A stretch of 42,532 nt of DNA from an uncultured Acetatifactor sp. GTDB taxonomy: Bacteria; Bacillota; Clostridia; Lachnospirales; Lachnospiraceae. Each line of letters starts with the position of its first letter. The first letter of the stretch is position 1. The notes beneath the pieces were generated by a model. That model did not search any database. It was given only the letters and a program-made list of their open reading frames with translations, and was not told the origin of the DNA. Shown piece by piece: positions 23,674-31,874 of the stretch. The position numbers and the translations under genes were made by a program. The stretch lies in assembly GCA_910587555.1 (NCBI GenBank), contig CAJULV010000023.1, positions 1 to 42,532 on the forward strand, given 5' to 3'.

Positions 23674-24666
23674 ATGGCTACAATAAACGATATTGCCGAA
23701 AAGCTTGGAATATCCAAGAGTACTGTTTCCAAGGGACTGAACAATGCCAGGGACGTCAGCGAGGAAATGCGCAAGAAAATACTGGAGACAGCTGTGGAGC
23801 TGGGCTACGTCAACAGGCGCCAGCAAAAGGACAGGAAAGCCCTGTGTATTCTGGTGGAAAACATGGATTTCCAGACCCCCAACCAGTTCGGACATGACAT
23901 TATTCTGGGATTTAAGCAGATGGCGGAACCGGAAGGCTGGACGGTGGACATCATCCCCATCGACATGGAGTTCCAGCGCGGCATCCCCTATGGCGTGTTT
24001 ATGATGGAACACGGATACCAGGCCTCCTTCATTTTGGGACTGACCCTGTTGGACCCCTGGATTCACGAACTGCGCACCTCCAGACTTCCCACCGTCCTGT
24101 ATGATAATTATGTCAAGGAAAATCCATACATTGCTTCCGTGGGCTGTGACAGCCAGGAAGGCTTCGAACTGGCGGTGAAGCACTTAACCGCCCTTGGCCA
24201 TAAAAAAATAGGCCTTATATCCGGACCCCTGGAGTCTTACATCCTGAAAGCCAGATACAATGCCTATCTCAATGCCATGGATAAATATAATCTTGAAATA
24301 AACGAGGATTACATAGGCCTGGGCTATTATGTGAACGATTCCACAAGGAAATATGTCCCAAAGCTGCTGGCCGAAGGCGTCACCGCCATCCTGTTCTCCC
24401 ACGATGTCCGCGCCATCTCCGCCATCACGGAATGCGAAGACAGGGGCATCCGTATCCCCGACGACGTGAGTATCGTGGGCTTTGACGATCTGCCCATGAC
24501 TGCCTATACTCAGCCCTCCCTCACTACCATCCGCCAGAATCGGATCGGTATCGGAAAGTGCGGCTACTATGCCCTCTCCTGCCTGCTGAACCAGGTGTCC
24601 ATCGGCTCCATCCTGCTGCGTGCCACCCTGATCGTCCGGAATTCCACCGGACCGGCGCCGCGTTAG
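23674..24666 (+). CDS. LacI-family regulator of the maltodextrin locus
   Basis: 330 residues. The N-terminal helix-turn-helix MATINDIAEKLGISKSTVSKG (2-25) and hinge region ELGYVN are classic LacI. The effector domain is a periplasmic-binding-protein fold with VGCDSQEGFELAVKHLTALGHKKIGLISG and the closing VSIVGFDDLPMTAYTQPSLTTI. It is divergently placed against malE, as MalR-type regulators are in Firmicutes, so its ligand is probably maltose or a maltodextrin. The ATG 23674 follows a GGGGGA site. It converges with psd with only 6 nt between the stops. Confidence 0.9.
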   Translation: MATINDIAEKLGISKSTVSKGLNNARDVSEEMRKKILETAVELGYVNRRQQKDRKALCILVENMDFQTPNQFGHDIILGFKQMAEPEGWTVDIIPIDMEFQRGIPYGVFMMEHGYQASFILGLTLLDPWIHELRTSRLPTVLYDNYVKENPYIASVGCDSQEGFELAVKHLTALGHKKIGLISGPLESYILKARYNAYLNAMDKYNLEINEDYIGLGYYVNDSTRKYVPKLLAEGVTAILFSHDVRAISAITECEDRGIRIPDDVSIVGFDDLPMTAYTQPSLTTIRQNRIGIGKCGYYALSCLLNQVSIGSILLRATLIVRNSTGPAPR

Positions 24667-24672
24667 AAGGCT

Positions 24673-25536
24673 TTACGCGCTTCCCACGCGCTCTCCCAGC
24701 CGCACCTTTGTCTCTATGCCCTTCCGGGTATTTTCCAGAATATCCGCATCCGGCTGTACCGCTCCCCTGCGGGTGATCAGAATCACCGAGGAGCCGCCGA
24801 AGGCAAAACGCCCTTTTTCCATGCCTCTGCGGACCACGCTGCCTCTGGGATGATTGACAATCCTTCCCACCATAAGCGCGCCCACTTCCATCTGTATCAT
24901 GGTACCGAAATTGTCCGACTCCAGTATGCAGTATTCCCTGGTATTCTCCTTATAGATGGGAAACCGCTCGTTGGCAGCCGGATTCACCGTGTGCAGCACG
25001 CCGAAAATCTTCATGTATTTCATGATATTGCCGCCGTCCGCATAAATGTAGCGGTGATAATCATCCACGCTCAGCCTGAATACCCAGACATGACCTCCCG
25101 CATATTCCGCCGCCAGCTTCCTGTCCTTCAAAAGGCTTTCCACCGTATAGGAGGTATGCTTCACCCGAAAAGTGCAGCCGTCGCTTATCTCGCAGACGCT
25201 CAGCCTTCCGTCGCAGGGACTGACCAGGACTTCCGGCGTCCAGTCCACCTTTCTGGCCCCTTTTGCCAGCCTTCTGGTGAAAAAGTCGTTGAACGACTTA
25301 TAGTGCCTGGGCCGGTACTCCCGCATGTTGATGGTATAGGTGTACAGAAACCGATTAACCAGAAACCTGGATAACCCGGAATCCAGAAAAGCCCCCCCTA
25401 TTCTTGAAAATAGCGGTGAAACCAATGGTTTCAGCAAAGCCCTTCCCACCGCATTGCCGTACATTTTTTCCAGAAAACGATCCTGCAGGGAATCCTCTTC
25501 CGAAATATTTCCTTTCCTGTCCGCAACCAGATTCAT
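24673..25536 (-). CDS. psd: Phosphatidylserine decarboxylase proenzyme
   Basis: Makes phosphatidylethanolamine from phosphatidylserine at the membrane, 287 residues. The proenzyme cleaves itself at a GGSS motif (247-250), the residue after the Gly pair becoming the pyruvoyl group; D109 in SPCDG and the DDYHRY segment with H161 supply the other conserved catalytic residues. The sequence order (NDFFTRRL, VSPCDGR, DYHRY, GRIVNHPRG) fits the longer Psd group found in Clostridia. ATG 25536 follows aaggag. It lies 127 nt downstream of pssA on the same strand, so substrate and product enzymes are paired. Confidence 0.92.
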   Translation of the reverse strand: MNLVADRKGNISEEDSLQDRFLEKMYGNAVGRALLKPLVSPLFSRIGGAFLDSGLSRFLVNRFLYTYTINMREYRPRHYKSFNDFFTRRLAKGARKVDWTPEVLVSPCDGRLSVCEISDGCTFRVKHTSYTVESLLKDRKLAAEYAGGHVWVFRLSVDDYHRYIYADGGNIMKYMKIFGVLHTVNPAANERFPIYKENTREYCILESDNFGTMIQMEVGALMVGRIVNHPRGSVVRRGMEKGRFAFGGSSVILITRRGAVQPDADILENTRKGIETKVRLGERVGSA

Positions 25537-25663
25537 ATTACTCTCCTTCCCCTGATATATTATGCCGCTTCAAAACGGCACTTTCTCTATTTATACGCAT
25601 GGCAGGGCATCTCGTGCCGGGCCAAATGTATATGGTATGAAATCGCTGCACGGCTTCGCCTGA

Positions 25664-26320
25664 TCAGCCTCCTCTGTGAACCAGGCTCCACCATCCGCGC
25701 CATGCAAACACAATCACCGCCACTGACGCCGCCACAACCGCCACAATCAGAAACACCTGCTTAACGGAAGGCTTACGCAGCTTAAAATCAAATATAAAGA
25801 GAAATCCCACCAGCGCCACCGCCACATGCAGCACTGTCACAAATGCCGTATGATTCGGAAACAGCGGCGATACCACAAACAATATGGGCAGGGCAATTGC
25901 CATGGACGTAATCGGCAGTCCCTGGTAATACTCACGTGCCCCCCCTTCCCTTGCCTGGCGCTTTGCCTCCATGACATTGAAATACCCCAGGCGAATCAGC
26001 CCGGCCAGGCCGTACAAGGCCAGAATCAGCATACTGTAAATGCGGTCCATCCCAAGCTTATAGCAGATTACGATCGGAAGGGCGCCGAAGCATACAATAT
26101 CGCACAGGGAATCAATCTGGATTCCGAAAGCCTTCTCGTCATCCGTCCGATTCTTCTTCGTCCTGGCAATCTTTCCGTCAAACATATCGCACAGCCCCGA
26201 AAACGCAAGGAAGAAAATAGCCCAGCGCAGCTGCATCTCCGCGGCGGAAAAAATACCCGCCACAGCCGAAATAAAACTGATATAGGTCAATATCACGGTA
26301 TAATCATAAAACCCTATCAC
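25664..26320 (-). CDS. pssA: CDP-diacylglycerol-serine O-phosphatidyltransferase
   Basis: Joins CDP-diacylglycerol and serine to phosphatidylserine in the membrane. The CDP-alcohol phosphatidyltransferase signature reads D45-MF-DG-KIAR...G66-xxx-D70-xxx-D74. About six hydrophobic segments cover the 218 residues. I chose GTG 26320 (product MIGFYDYTVILTY) over an upstream ATG because GAGGAGG lies 8 nt before it and this is the usual family N-terminus. It precedes psd, which uses its product. It could in principle use another alcohol, but pairing with psd argues for serine. Confidence 0.88.
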   Translation of the reverse strand: MIGFYDYTVILTYISFISAVAGIFSAAEMQLRWAIFFLAFSGLCDMFDGKIARTKKNRTDDEKAFGIQIDSLCDIVCFGALPIVICYKLGMDRIYSMLILALYGLAGLIRLGYFNVMEAKRQAREGGAREYYQGLPITSMAIALPILFVVSPLFPNHTAFVTVLHVAVALVGFLFIFDFKLRKPSVKQVFLIVAVVAASVAVIVFAWRGWWSLVHRGG

Positions 26321-26445
26321 AGGAGTCCTCCTCAATCTGAAATCCATCCGCCGGATAGCCCTGGCAGCCCGTAAAGCCGCTGCGCATTTCCCTTATCCGC
26401 GGACGATAATAGAAAACGTTCCCTCGTCCCTACTATCTAAACTCT

Positions 26446-26474
26446 ATTGTATACTACAAAAAAACAATTGTCTA
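26446..26474 (-). promoter_or_regulatory. pssA-psd promoter
   Basis: Minus-strand TAGACA (26469-26474), 17-bp spacer, TACAAT (26446-26451), about 125 nt before the GTG start. Confidence 0.5.
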
Positions 26475-26512
26475 CAAAAAAACATCTTTTGACGGCACAA
26501 AGTTATCGCGGC

Positions 26513-26534
26513 GGTTCAGACAGGACGCTGAACC
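26513..26534. repeat. Degenerate hairpin related to the GTAACAGTTC mini-elements
   Basis: GGTTCAG (26513-26519) and CTGAACC (26528-26534) enclose ACAGGACG. The TTCAGACAGG core is shared with the elements at 3960 and 29681, but the GTAA ends and flanking duplication are not visible. It lies just past the flippase-like gene stop. Confidence 0.35.
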
Positions 26535-26542
26535 CCTGCAGT

Positions 26543-27565
26543 TTAGTTCCGGCGCAGGCTGTAGTACACTTGTGCCGCAACCGTAAACACCGCGCTGATC
26601 ACCAGCTGGCTGTAATACCCCAGCCCCCTGGAAAGGATCATGGCCGGCAGAAGCACCTCTCCGAAAATCGACGGAAATATCCGCAGAAACAGGGCTTCGC
26701 TGATTCCCATCCCTCCGGGAAGCGGCAGCATATCCACGGAGACGGACACCACGGCCTGAAGCATCACCACGTCCTGTATGGCTGCTCCCCACAGTCCGAA
26801 GGACAGATATACCACCCACGTCACCGCAAACAGGGCGAAACGCTGAATAAAGGTAATCAGAACAACCCTGAATATGACCCCTTTATTTTTTTCCAGATAG
26901 GCTGCCGTCTCCCGGTATACCCGCATTGCTTCACGAAGCTTTCCCGCCCGTTCCTCCCTGCGGCGCAGAAAACGGAATTTTTCCAGCAACCCCATTCCCC
27001 TGGTGAGGATAACTTCCGCCAGGTCCGGATGAAACACCAGCACTGTCATAAAGGTCACACAGAAAACGTTCAGCAGGACTCCCAGATAAAATACCGGAAG
27101 CACCTCCCCCAGATACCGCTCCCGAAACCCGCCCCCGAACAGAAAAACGCCCAGACCGATAACAACCAATACCAATTTATATGTAATGGTTACCACCATC
27201 AGAATCACCGTAGCAACCGGAATGGGAATTTTCTCTTTTTTCATATAGTAAATCTGCATGGGCTGCCCGCCGGAGGCAGACGGTGTGATGCAGCTGAAGA
27301 AAAAGCCGACGGAAGAAAACAGGAAGCATATCCGTTTCTTCACCAGAATTCCGAAGGAACGCATCATATACCACAGAATAACGGATTCTCCCCAGATAAA
27401 AAACAGTACCAGCGCCACCCCCGGAACCAGCATCCGCTTATCCGCCTTCCGGATCGCTTCCGTCATTGCTTCCAGGTCTTCCCCATGGAACACCCCGTAG
27501 ATCGTAAGCACAAAAACCAAAATCAGGAAAATGCCGTTGCCTATTATCTTCTTTTTCGACCGCAC
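26543..27565 (-). CDS. Lysylphosphatidylglycerol-synthase TM-region-like flippase
   Basis: 340-residue polytopic membrane protein of the MprF/AglD2 transmembrane family (UPF0104). About eight hydrophobic segments are visible, with the two conserved motifs CITPSASGGQP (~93-103) and DMLPLPGGMGISEA (~280-293). It lacks the soluble aminoacyl-transfer domain of full MprF, so it probably only flips or binds a polar lipid. GTG 27565 overlaps the PAP2 gene stop by one base and has GGAGGAAG upstream. Grouping with PAP2, pssA and psd suggests membrane-lipid remodelling. The transported lipid is unknown. Confidence 0.8.
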   Translation of the reverse strand: MRSKKKIIGNGIFLILVFVLTIYGVFHGEDLEAMTEAIRKADKRMLVPGVALVLFFIWGESVILWYMMRSFGILVKKRICFLFSSVGFFFSCITPSASGGQPMQIYYMKKEKIPIPVATVILMVVTITYKLVLVVIGLGVFLFGGGFRERYLGEVLPVFYLGVLLNVFCVTFMTVLVFHPDLAEVILTRGMGLLEKFRFLRRREERAGKLREAMRVYRETAAYLEKNKGVIFRVVLITFIQRFALFAVTWVVYLSFGLWGAAIQDVVMLQAVVSVSVDMLPLPGGMGISEALFLRIFPSIFGEVLLPAMILSRGLGYYSQLVISAVFTVAAQVYYSLRRN

Positions 27566-28257
27566 TAGGCACTTCCTCCTTCCAGAAGAAGTTTTCCGTC
27601 AATTTCATCCAACAGCTTCTCGTAAACCTTCCAGACCTTCGGTTTCTTCGCAATCCACAGACAGAATTCGGCAAGCGCCACCCCTCCGGCCACGTCAATG
27701 ACGACATGCTGCTTCGTGGTCAGCGTTGAGATGCAGACCAGCACTGCCATCACGCAGGACGCGCCCTTATACCATCCCGGGATATTGCTCCTGCGCAGCC
27801 CCGCAAAGCAAAACCAGCTTACCAGACAGTGAATGGACGGGAACAGGTTATCCGCCGCGTCCGCCGTATACAGGAAACGCATGACCTGATTCCAGAAGCC
27901 CTCCGCCTCCACAACCGGCCGGACATTTGTAGTCGGATATATAAGATAACAGGCCAGGCATATCAGCCTGGATATGAAATCCGCCGTGAAAAACCGGCAG
28001 ACTTCCTGTTTTTCCTGTCTGGCAATCAGAATATAGTTGACAATCCAGAAAAGATAACAGCCCAGATAGATAACCGCCGTAAACGGCACAAAGGGAATCA
28101 TCCCGTCCAGCGGCCCTTCAATATTATGGTGCTTCCAGTCCCCCGCTATCACTCTGGCGCCGAAGTACACCGAAAAGTTCAGTGCCACCGCAATCAACAG
28201 CGGCATCATCCCGTATTCCGGAATCAGACCGGTTATTTTTTGTCGAATTTTTCCCAT
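27565..28257 (-). CDS. PAP2-family membrane phosphatase
   Basis: 230 residues, five to six hydrophobic segments. PAP2 motifs: NLFPSIHC (around 137-144) and STLTTKQHVVIDVAGG (~182-197), with the catalytic His in SxHxxxD-like spacing. It resembles the PAP2 superfamily branch near inositol-phosphorylceramide synthases and lipid phosphate phosphatases. It likely dephosphorylates or transfers a lipid phosphate on the outer face. It is coupled by a 1-nt overlap to the flippase-like gene, giving a flip-plus-dephosphorylate pair. ATG 28257 follows ggagg. Its substrate cannot be read. Confidence 0.82.
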   Translation of the reverse strand: MGKIRQKITGLIPEYGMMPLLIAVALNFSVYFGARVIAGDWKHHNIEGPLDGMIPFVPFTAVIYLGCYLFWIVNYILIARQEKQEVCRFFTADFISRLICLACYLIYPTTNVRPVVEAEGFWNQVMRFLYTADAADNLFPSIHCLVSWFCFAGLRRSNIPGWYKGASCVMAVLVCISTLTTKQHVVIDVAGGVALAEFCLWIAKKPKVWKVYEKLLDEIDGKLLLEGGSA

Positions 28258-28307
28258 GTTGTCCTCCGTCCCGACTGCGTTTTTTCTCGCCGCAGGCTAC
28301 GAATATG

Positions 28308-28336
28308 ACTATAGCAAAAAATTGAAAACGTCTCAA
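28308..28336 (-). promoter_or_regulatory. PAP2-flippase promoter
   Basis: Minus-strand TTGAGA (28331-28336), 17-bp spacer, TATAGT (28308-28313), about 50 nt upstream of the PAP2 ATG. Confidence 0.65.
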
Positions 28337-28407
28337 TACGTTTCTTTATATCTTAAACAAATCTTTAGAGAATATTTACTTTAACACACTTTTGCCAAAA
28401 ATAAACA

Positions 28408-28439
28408 GCAGACAGATATGAATCCCCGTCTCTGTCTGC
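28408..28439 (-). terminator. Hairpin after the YitT gene
   Basis: GCAGACAGA (28408-28416) and TCTGTCTGC (28431-28439) form a perfect 9-bp stem with a 14-nt loop, followed on the minus strand by TGTTTATTTTTGG. A probable terminator with a broken T run. Confidence 0.6.
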
Positions 28440-28487
28440 CGTCTGTCCGCGCAGAACACCCCTTCCGGAATGTCCGGACTCCGCCTG

Positions 28488-29357
28488 TCACAGTGCGTGC
28501 TTATCTATGGTAAACCCTCTTCCTCTCACCTCGCTGACCCGCGTAATCACCATAAAGCTGTCCGGGTCGATACTGTGAACGATTCTTTCCAGCCTGAAAA
28601 GCTCCCGGTTGGAAATCACGCTGAAAATCATCTGGGTCCTGTCATGCAGATACCCACCCTCTGCCTCCAAAAGCGTCACGCCGCGGTCCAGCTGCTTCAA
28701 TATCGCCTCCTGCAGCTGCGGGGTTTTGCTGCTGATAATCTTCACCTCCGTCTGCGTGGTGCCGATCATCATGGTCTTGTCCAGTGCAATGGCGGAAACC
28801 ATCACAAACAGGATTCCATACAGAATGTTCTCCGCCGGATGCAGCGGCATCTGGAGCAGCAGGATTGCCACGTCAAAGGCATACAGGCTGGCGGAAACCG
28901 GAATCCGGAAATACTTGTACAGAATAAGCGGCGGAATGTCCAGTCCGCCGGTGGACGCCCCCGTGCGGATGACGATGCCCAGCGAAACACCGACTCCAAG
29001 CCCTGCAAACAGGGTACACAGCAGGATATCCTGCGTCAGCACAAAGTCTCCCAGCATCCTGTCAAACACCTCCAACGCTGCCGGAATCAGGAATGTGCTA
29101 AGCAGCGTCGTCACCACAAAGGCTTTGCCCAGGGCAAAGAATCCCAGAATCAGCATGCTTATATTCACCAGCAGCAAAATGCCGGACACCGACACTCCCG
29201 TGGCATAGTGCGCCGCCAGCGCAATACCCGTACCGCCCCCGCTGGCCAGATTCGCCGGAAGCAAAAACAGCTTCACCGTCAGCGCATATAAAATATTTCC
29301 CGCCAGCATGGCGCTGACCGAGCGCACCGACCAGTTCATGTGCAAATTACCGTCCAT
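28488..29357 (-). CDS. YitT-family membrane protein (DUF161 plus DUF2179)
   Basis: 289 residues. Five or six transmembrane segments occupy ~14-200, with the conserved LLPANLASGGGTGIA and GIVIRTGASTGGLDIPP segments. A soluble C-terminal DUF2179 domain (~205-285: VKIISSKTPQLQEAIL...GGYL...ISNREL) follows. Members are common in multiple copies in Firmicutes and are proposed to bind a small ligand through the C-terminal domain; the transported molecule is not established. ATG 29357 follows aaggggag. It ends at a hairpin, separating it from the lipid genes. Confidence 0.85.
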   Translation of the reverse strand: MDGNLHMNWSVRSVSAMLAGNILYALTVKLFLLPANLASGGGTGIALAAHYATGVSVSGILLLVNISMLILGFFALGKAFVVTTLLSTFLIPAALEVFDRMLGDFVLTQDILLCTLFAGLGVGVSLGIVIRTGASTGGLDIPPLILYKYFRIPVSASLYAFDVAILLLQMPLHPAENILYGILFVMVSAIALDKTMMIGTTQTEVKIISSKTPQLQEAILKQLDRGVTLLEAEGGYLHDRTQMIFSVISNRELFRLERIVHSIDPDSFMVITRVSEVRGRGFTIDKHAL

Positions 29358-29426
29358 ACCAAATCTCCCCTTATCACTCCGCCCTGGACTTCAGAAGGAT
29401 GCCGCACGCCGGCACCGAATACCCTG

Positions 29427-29552
29427 TCAGTCTTTTTTATCTTTGTCGTTGTCTTTTTTGGACTTCACGATTTTGATAATGGCGCTGACAATTGCCACTG
29501 CCGCCAATACATAAAACGCAATATTGACTGCCGATCCAAACAGTTCATACAT
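29427..29552 (-). CDS. Small single-pass membrane protein (41 aa)
   Basis: Begins MYELFGSAVN at ATG 29552 with AAGGAGG 9 nt upstream; a longer in-frame start lacks such a site. Residues ~9-29 are one hydrophobic helix (IAFYVLAAVAIVSAIIKIV) and the last 13 are nearly all Lys and Asp (SKKDNDKDKKD). This fits a membrane-anchored peptide with a charged cytoplasmic tail. A promoter at 29612-29641 supports expression. I do not recognise the family. It lies between YitT and the amylosucrase-like gene and may be autonomous. Confidence 0.7.
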   Translation of the reverse strand: MYELFGSAVNIAFYVLAAVAIVSAIIKIVKSKKDNDKDKKD

Positions 29553-29611
29553 CGGGATTTCCTCCTTTTCTTCTTTTATTTCCGTATTTTCATGCTTTTT
29601 CAGCCGCATTC

Positions 29612-29641
29612 AGTATACCATTTCTGCGGTGGTTTCCGCAA
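29612..29641 (-). promoter_or_regulatory. Promoter of the 41-residue protein gene
   Basis: Minus-strand TTGCGG (29636-29641), 18-bp spacer, TATACT (29612-29617), 60 nt before the ATG. Confidence 0.5.
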
Positions 29642-29672
29642 TAGATAAAGAGAGACTTTTTGAGCAAATTGC

Positions 29673-29747
29673 ATTATCGCGTAACAGTTCAGACAGCCCC
29701 TCTCGCGAAGTCAAAATTGCGCCCTGCCTGAACTGTTACATTATCGC
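29673..29747. mobile_element. 59-bp mini-element with GTAACAGTTC ends and 8-bp target duplication
   Basis: GTAACAGTTCAGACAG (29681-29696) and its near-perfect inverse ending GAACTGTTAC (29730-29739) bound a 59-bp unit. The arms agree over 15 of 16 bases. It is flanked by the perfect direct repeat ATTATCGC at 29673-29680 and 29740-29747. The right copy of the duplication includes the stop and last codons of the amylosucrase-like gene, so insertion occurred 1 nt past that stop. Same ends as at 3960-3990 with a different target. Confidence 0.8.
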
Positions 29748-31639
29748 TTCTTCAGATAATAAAACCCGTACGCCGGTATGCCAACGCCGCAGGCCTTCAT
29801 CTCCCGCCCGGAAATCAGATCCACATAATCCCCGTCCGTCTCATTGATCCAGGCGGTCCTGTCAGTCTCACTGAAATTAAACAGCCCGTAAATCTTCTCG
29901 CCCCGGTAATATCTCCCGATGCACAGCACGGCGCTGTCCCAGGTCTCCACCGTCCAGGTATCCGCCCCCGATACGAATGCCTTCTCCCGCTTCCGTATCT
30001 CTTCCAGCCGGCTCAGACGCCCGAACAGCTTTCCCTCCACGGTGTCCGGATCCGCAATATTCCCGGCCAGCGCCCAGTTCATGGCTCCTCTGTGGATATA
30101 TCTGGAATCTGCCGCCTTCAGGGGATTTTCCTTATAACCGTAGTCGTTGAGCTGGCCGATTTCGTCTCCGCTGTACAGCACCGGAATCCCGGACTGCATG
30201 AACATGTACGCATGGAGCATCACGTCCAGCGAAATGGCCCGCTCCATGGCCGCCTCGTCCTGCTCGAAGCCGGCTTTCTCAATGCCGCACATGGAGGCCG
30301 TGGTTCCGCAGAACCTGGCGTCTCCGGTGACAGGGTCCGCATTGTAGAGTTCGCCCCGGCTGTTGCTGTCCCCCCCATGGCCCTGAAAATAATCATTCAG
30401 GTATTTTTTATGGGAGCGCTCCCCGATTCCCTCCGTCATCAGCGTCCCGAAATCAAGCCCCCAGCCGATATCGTCATGGCAGCGCAGATAATTCAGGAAC
30501 ACATAGTCCTTCGGCAGGGAATTTACGATATCAAGCTGCTTTTTTAACAGTCTGACGTCTCTTGTCGCCACCGTGTGCCAGGTGGTCGCCATGGTGGTCA
30601 CATTGTACAGCATATGGCACTCCGGCTTCTCCACTGTCCCGAAATAGGGAACCACCTTCTCCGGCTCCATGACCACCTCCCCCAGCAGCAGCACACCCGG
30701 ACAGACGATCTCGCAGATCATGCGCATCATGCGCACAATCGTATGTACCTGGGGAAGGTTGCGGCACTGAGTATTCAGTTCCTTCCAAATATAAGGCACA
30801 GCATCGATGCGGACGATATCGATTCCCCTGTTGGCCAGATAGAGAAAGTTATACATCATCTCGTTAAAAACCCTTGGATTCCTGTAATTCAGATCCCACT
30901 GATAGGGATAAAAGCTGGTCATGACAAAATGGCCCGCATCCGGAAGCCATGTAAAGTTCCCGGGCGCAGTGGTGGGAAACACCTGCGGAACCGTCTTCTC
31001 GTACAGAGACGGCAGATACGAGTTGTCATAGAAGAAGTACCGGCTCATGTACTCCCCGTCCCCCTGGCGCGCCCTTTTCGCCCACTCGTGATCTTCCGAT
31101 GTATGGTTCATGACAAAGTCCATACACACATGAATTCCCCTGCTGTGACAGGCTGCCGTCAGCTCCTCCAGATCCTCCATGGTTCCCAGCTTCTCCTGGA
31201 CCTTCCGGAAATCGGACACGGCATAGCCCCCGTCGGAGCGTCCTTCCGGCGTCTCCAGAAAAGGCATCAGATGAATGTAATTCACATTGCATTTCCCGAT
31301 ATAATCCAGCCTGGCCTTCACACCCTTCATATCCCCCGCAAAATTGTCGATGTACAGCATCATTCCCAGCATATCATTCTGCCTGTACCAGCCCGGATTC
31401 GCCTCCCGGCTCTCGTCCAGATCCTTCAGCGCCGCATCCCGCTCCTGCCAGAAGGCCTTCATGTTCTCCAAAAGCTCAGCAAACATGGAATCGTTTTCAT
31501 ACAGTTCCATATAGAGCCAGCGCAGTTCGTCATGGTGCCGCTCCATGCGCTTCTGAATCTCATTATAGTTCTCTGATTTCCTCTCCTTCACCGCAGCAGC
31601 CGTCGGGTTCGACTGCCTTCTTTGTGTCTCCGTTTTCAT
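29741..31639 (-). CDS. Amylosucrase-type GH13 glucan enzyme
   Basis: 632 residues from ATG 31639 (aaaggag upstream). The N-terminal helical region (~20-85, MERHHDELRWLYMELYEND...) and the barrel match GH13 subfamily 4 (amylosucrase). Motifs: LMPFLETPEGRSDGGYAVSDF, DFVMNHTSEDHEWA, DLNYRNPRVFNEM, nucleophile D279 in GIDIVRIDAV, acid E321 in LLLGEVV, D389 in RCHDDIGW. Amylosucrases move glucose from sucrose to glucan; related enzymes hydrolyse sucrose or act on other alpha-glucosides. No signal peptide. It stands alone with its own promoter, outside the maltodextrin operon, but would feed the same glucan pool. Exact activity is uncertain. Confidence 0.82.
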   Translation of the reverse strand: MKTETQRRQSNPTAAAVKERKSENYNEIQKRMERHHDELRWLYMELYENDSMFAELLENMKAFWQERDAALKDLDESREANPGWYRQNDMLGMMLYIDNFAGDMKGVKARLDYIGKCNVNYIHLMPFLETPEGRSDGGYAVSDFRKVQEKLGTMEDLEELTAACHSRGIHVCMDFVMNHTSEDHEWAKRARQGDGEYMSRYFFYDNSYLPSLYEKTVPQVFPTTAPGNFTWLPDAGHFVMTSFYPYQWDLNYRNPRVFNEMMYNFLYLANRGIDIVRIDAVPYIWKELNTQCRNLPQVHTIVRMMRMICEIVCPGVLLLGEVVMEPEKVVPYFGTVEKPECHMLYNVTTMATTWHTVATRDVRLLKKQLDIVNSLPKDYVFLNYLRCHDDIGWGLDFGTLMTEGIGERSHKKYLNDYFQGHGGDSNSRGELYNADPVTGDARFCGTTASMCGIEKAGFEQDEAAMERAISLDVMLHAYMFMQSGIPVLYSGDEIGQLNDYGYKENPLKAADSRYIHRGAMNWALAGNIADPDTVEGKLFGRLSRLEEIRKREKAFVSGADTWTVETWDSAVLCIGRYYRGEKIYGLFNFSETDRTAWINETDGDYVDLISGREMKACGVGIPAYGFYYLKKR

Positions 31640-31696
31640 AGATGCTCCTTTCCTGCTTTCACCGCAAAATATGTTATCGATTTCATATTTGTGTTT

Positions 31697-31725
31697 ATCA
31701 TATACCCTATTTTCCTTTTTGTAAA
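31697..31725 (-). promoter_or_regulatory. Promoter of the amylosucrase-like gene
   Basis: Minus-strand TTTACA (31720-31725), 17-bp spacer, TATGAT (31697-31702), about 60 nt before the ATG. Confidence 0.55.
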
Positions 31726-31826
31726 CCACTATTTTCAATATCTTTTCAATCATTTCGGAGTGGGAGATACACCCGGAGAATACCGGCGCATGTGAGAATG
31801 AAAATGGTAATGCATCTGGTCCGCGC

Positions 31827-31873
31827 GGCTTCCCTGTTCAGGGAAGCCGTCAAAGCACCCGCCGACGTGCTTT
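31827..31873 (-). terminator. Double hairpin after the HPr-like gene
   Basis: Directly after the stop, AAAGCAC/GTGCTTT (31852-31858 and 31867-31873) forms a 7-bp stem. Next is a perfect 10-bp hairpin GGCTTCCCTG/CAGGGAAGCC (31827-31836 and 31839-31848) with a 2-nt loop. T runs are short, so termination strength is uncertain. Confidence 0.5.
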
Positions 31874-31874
31874 T

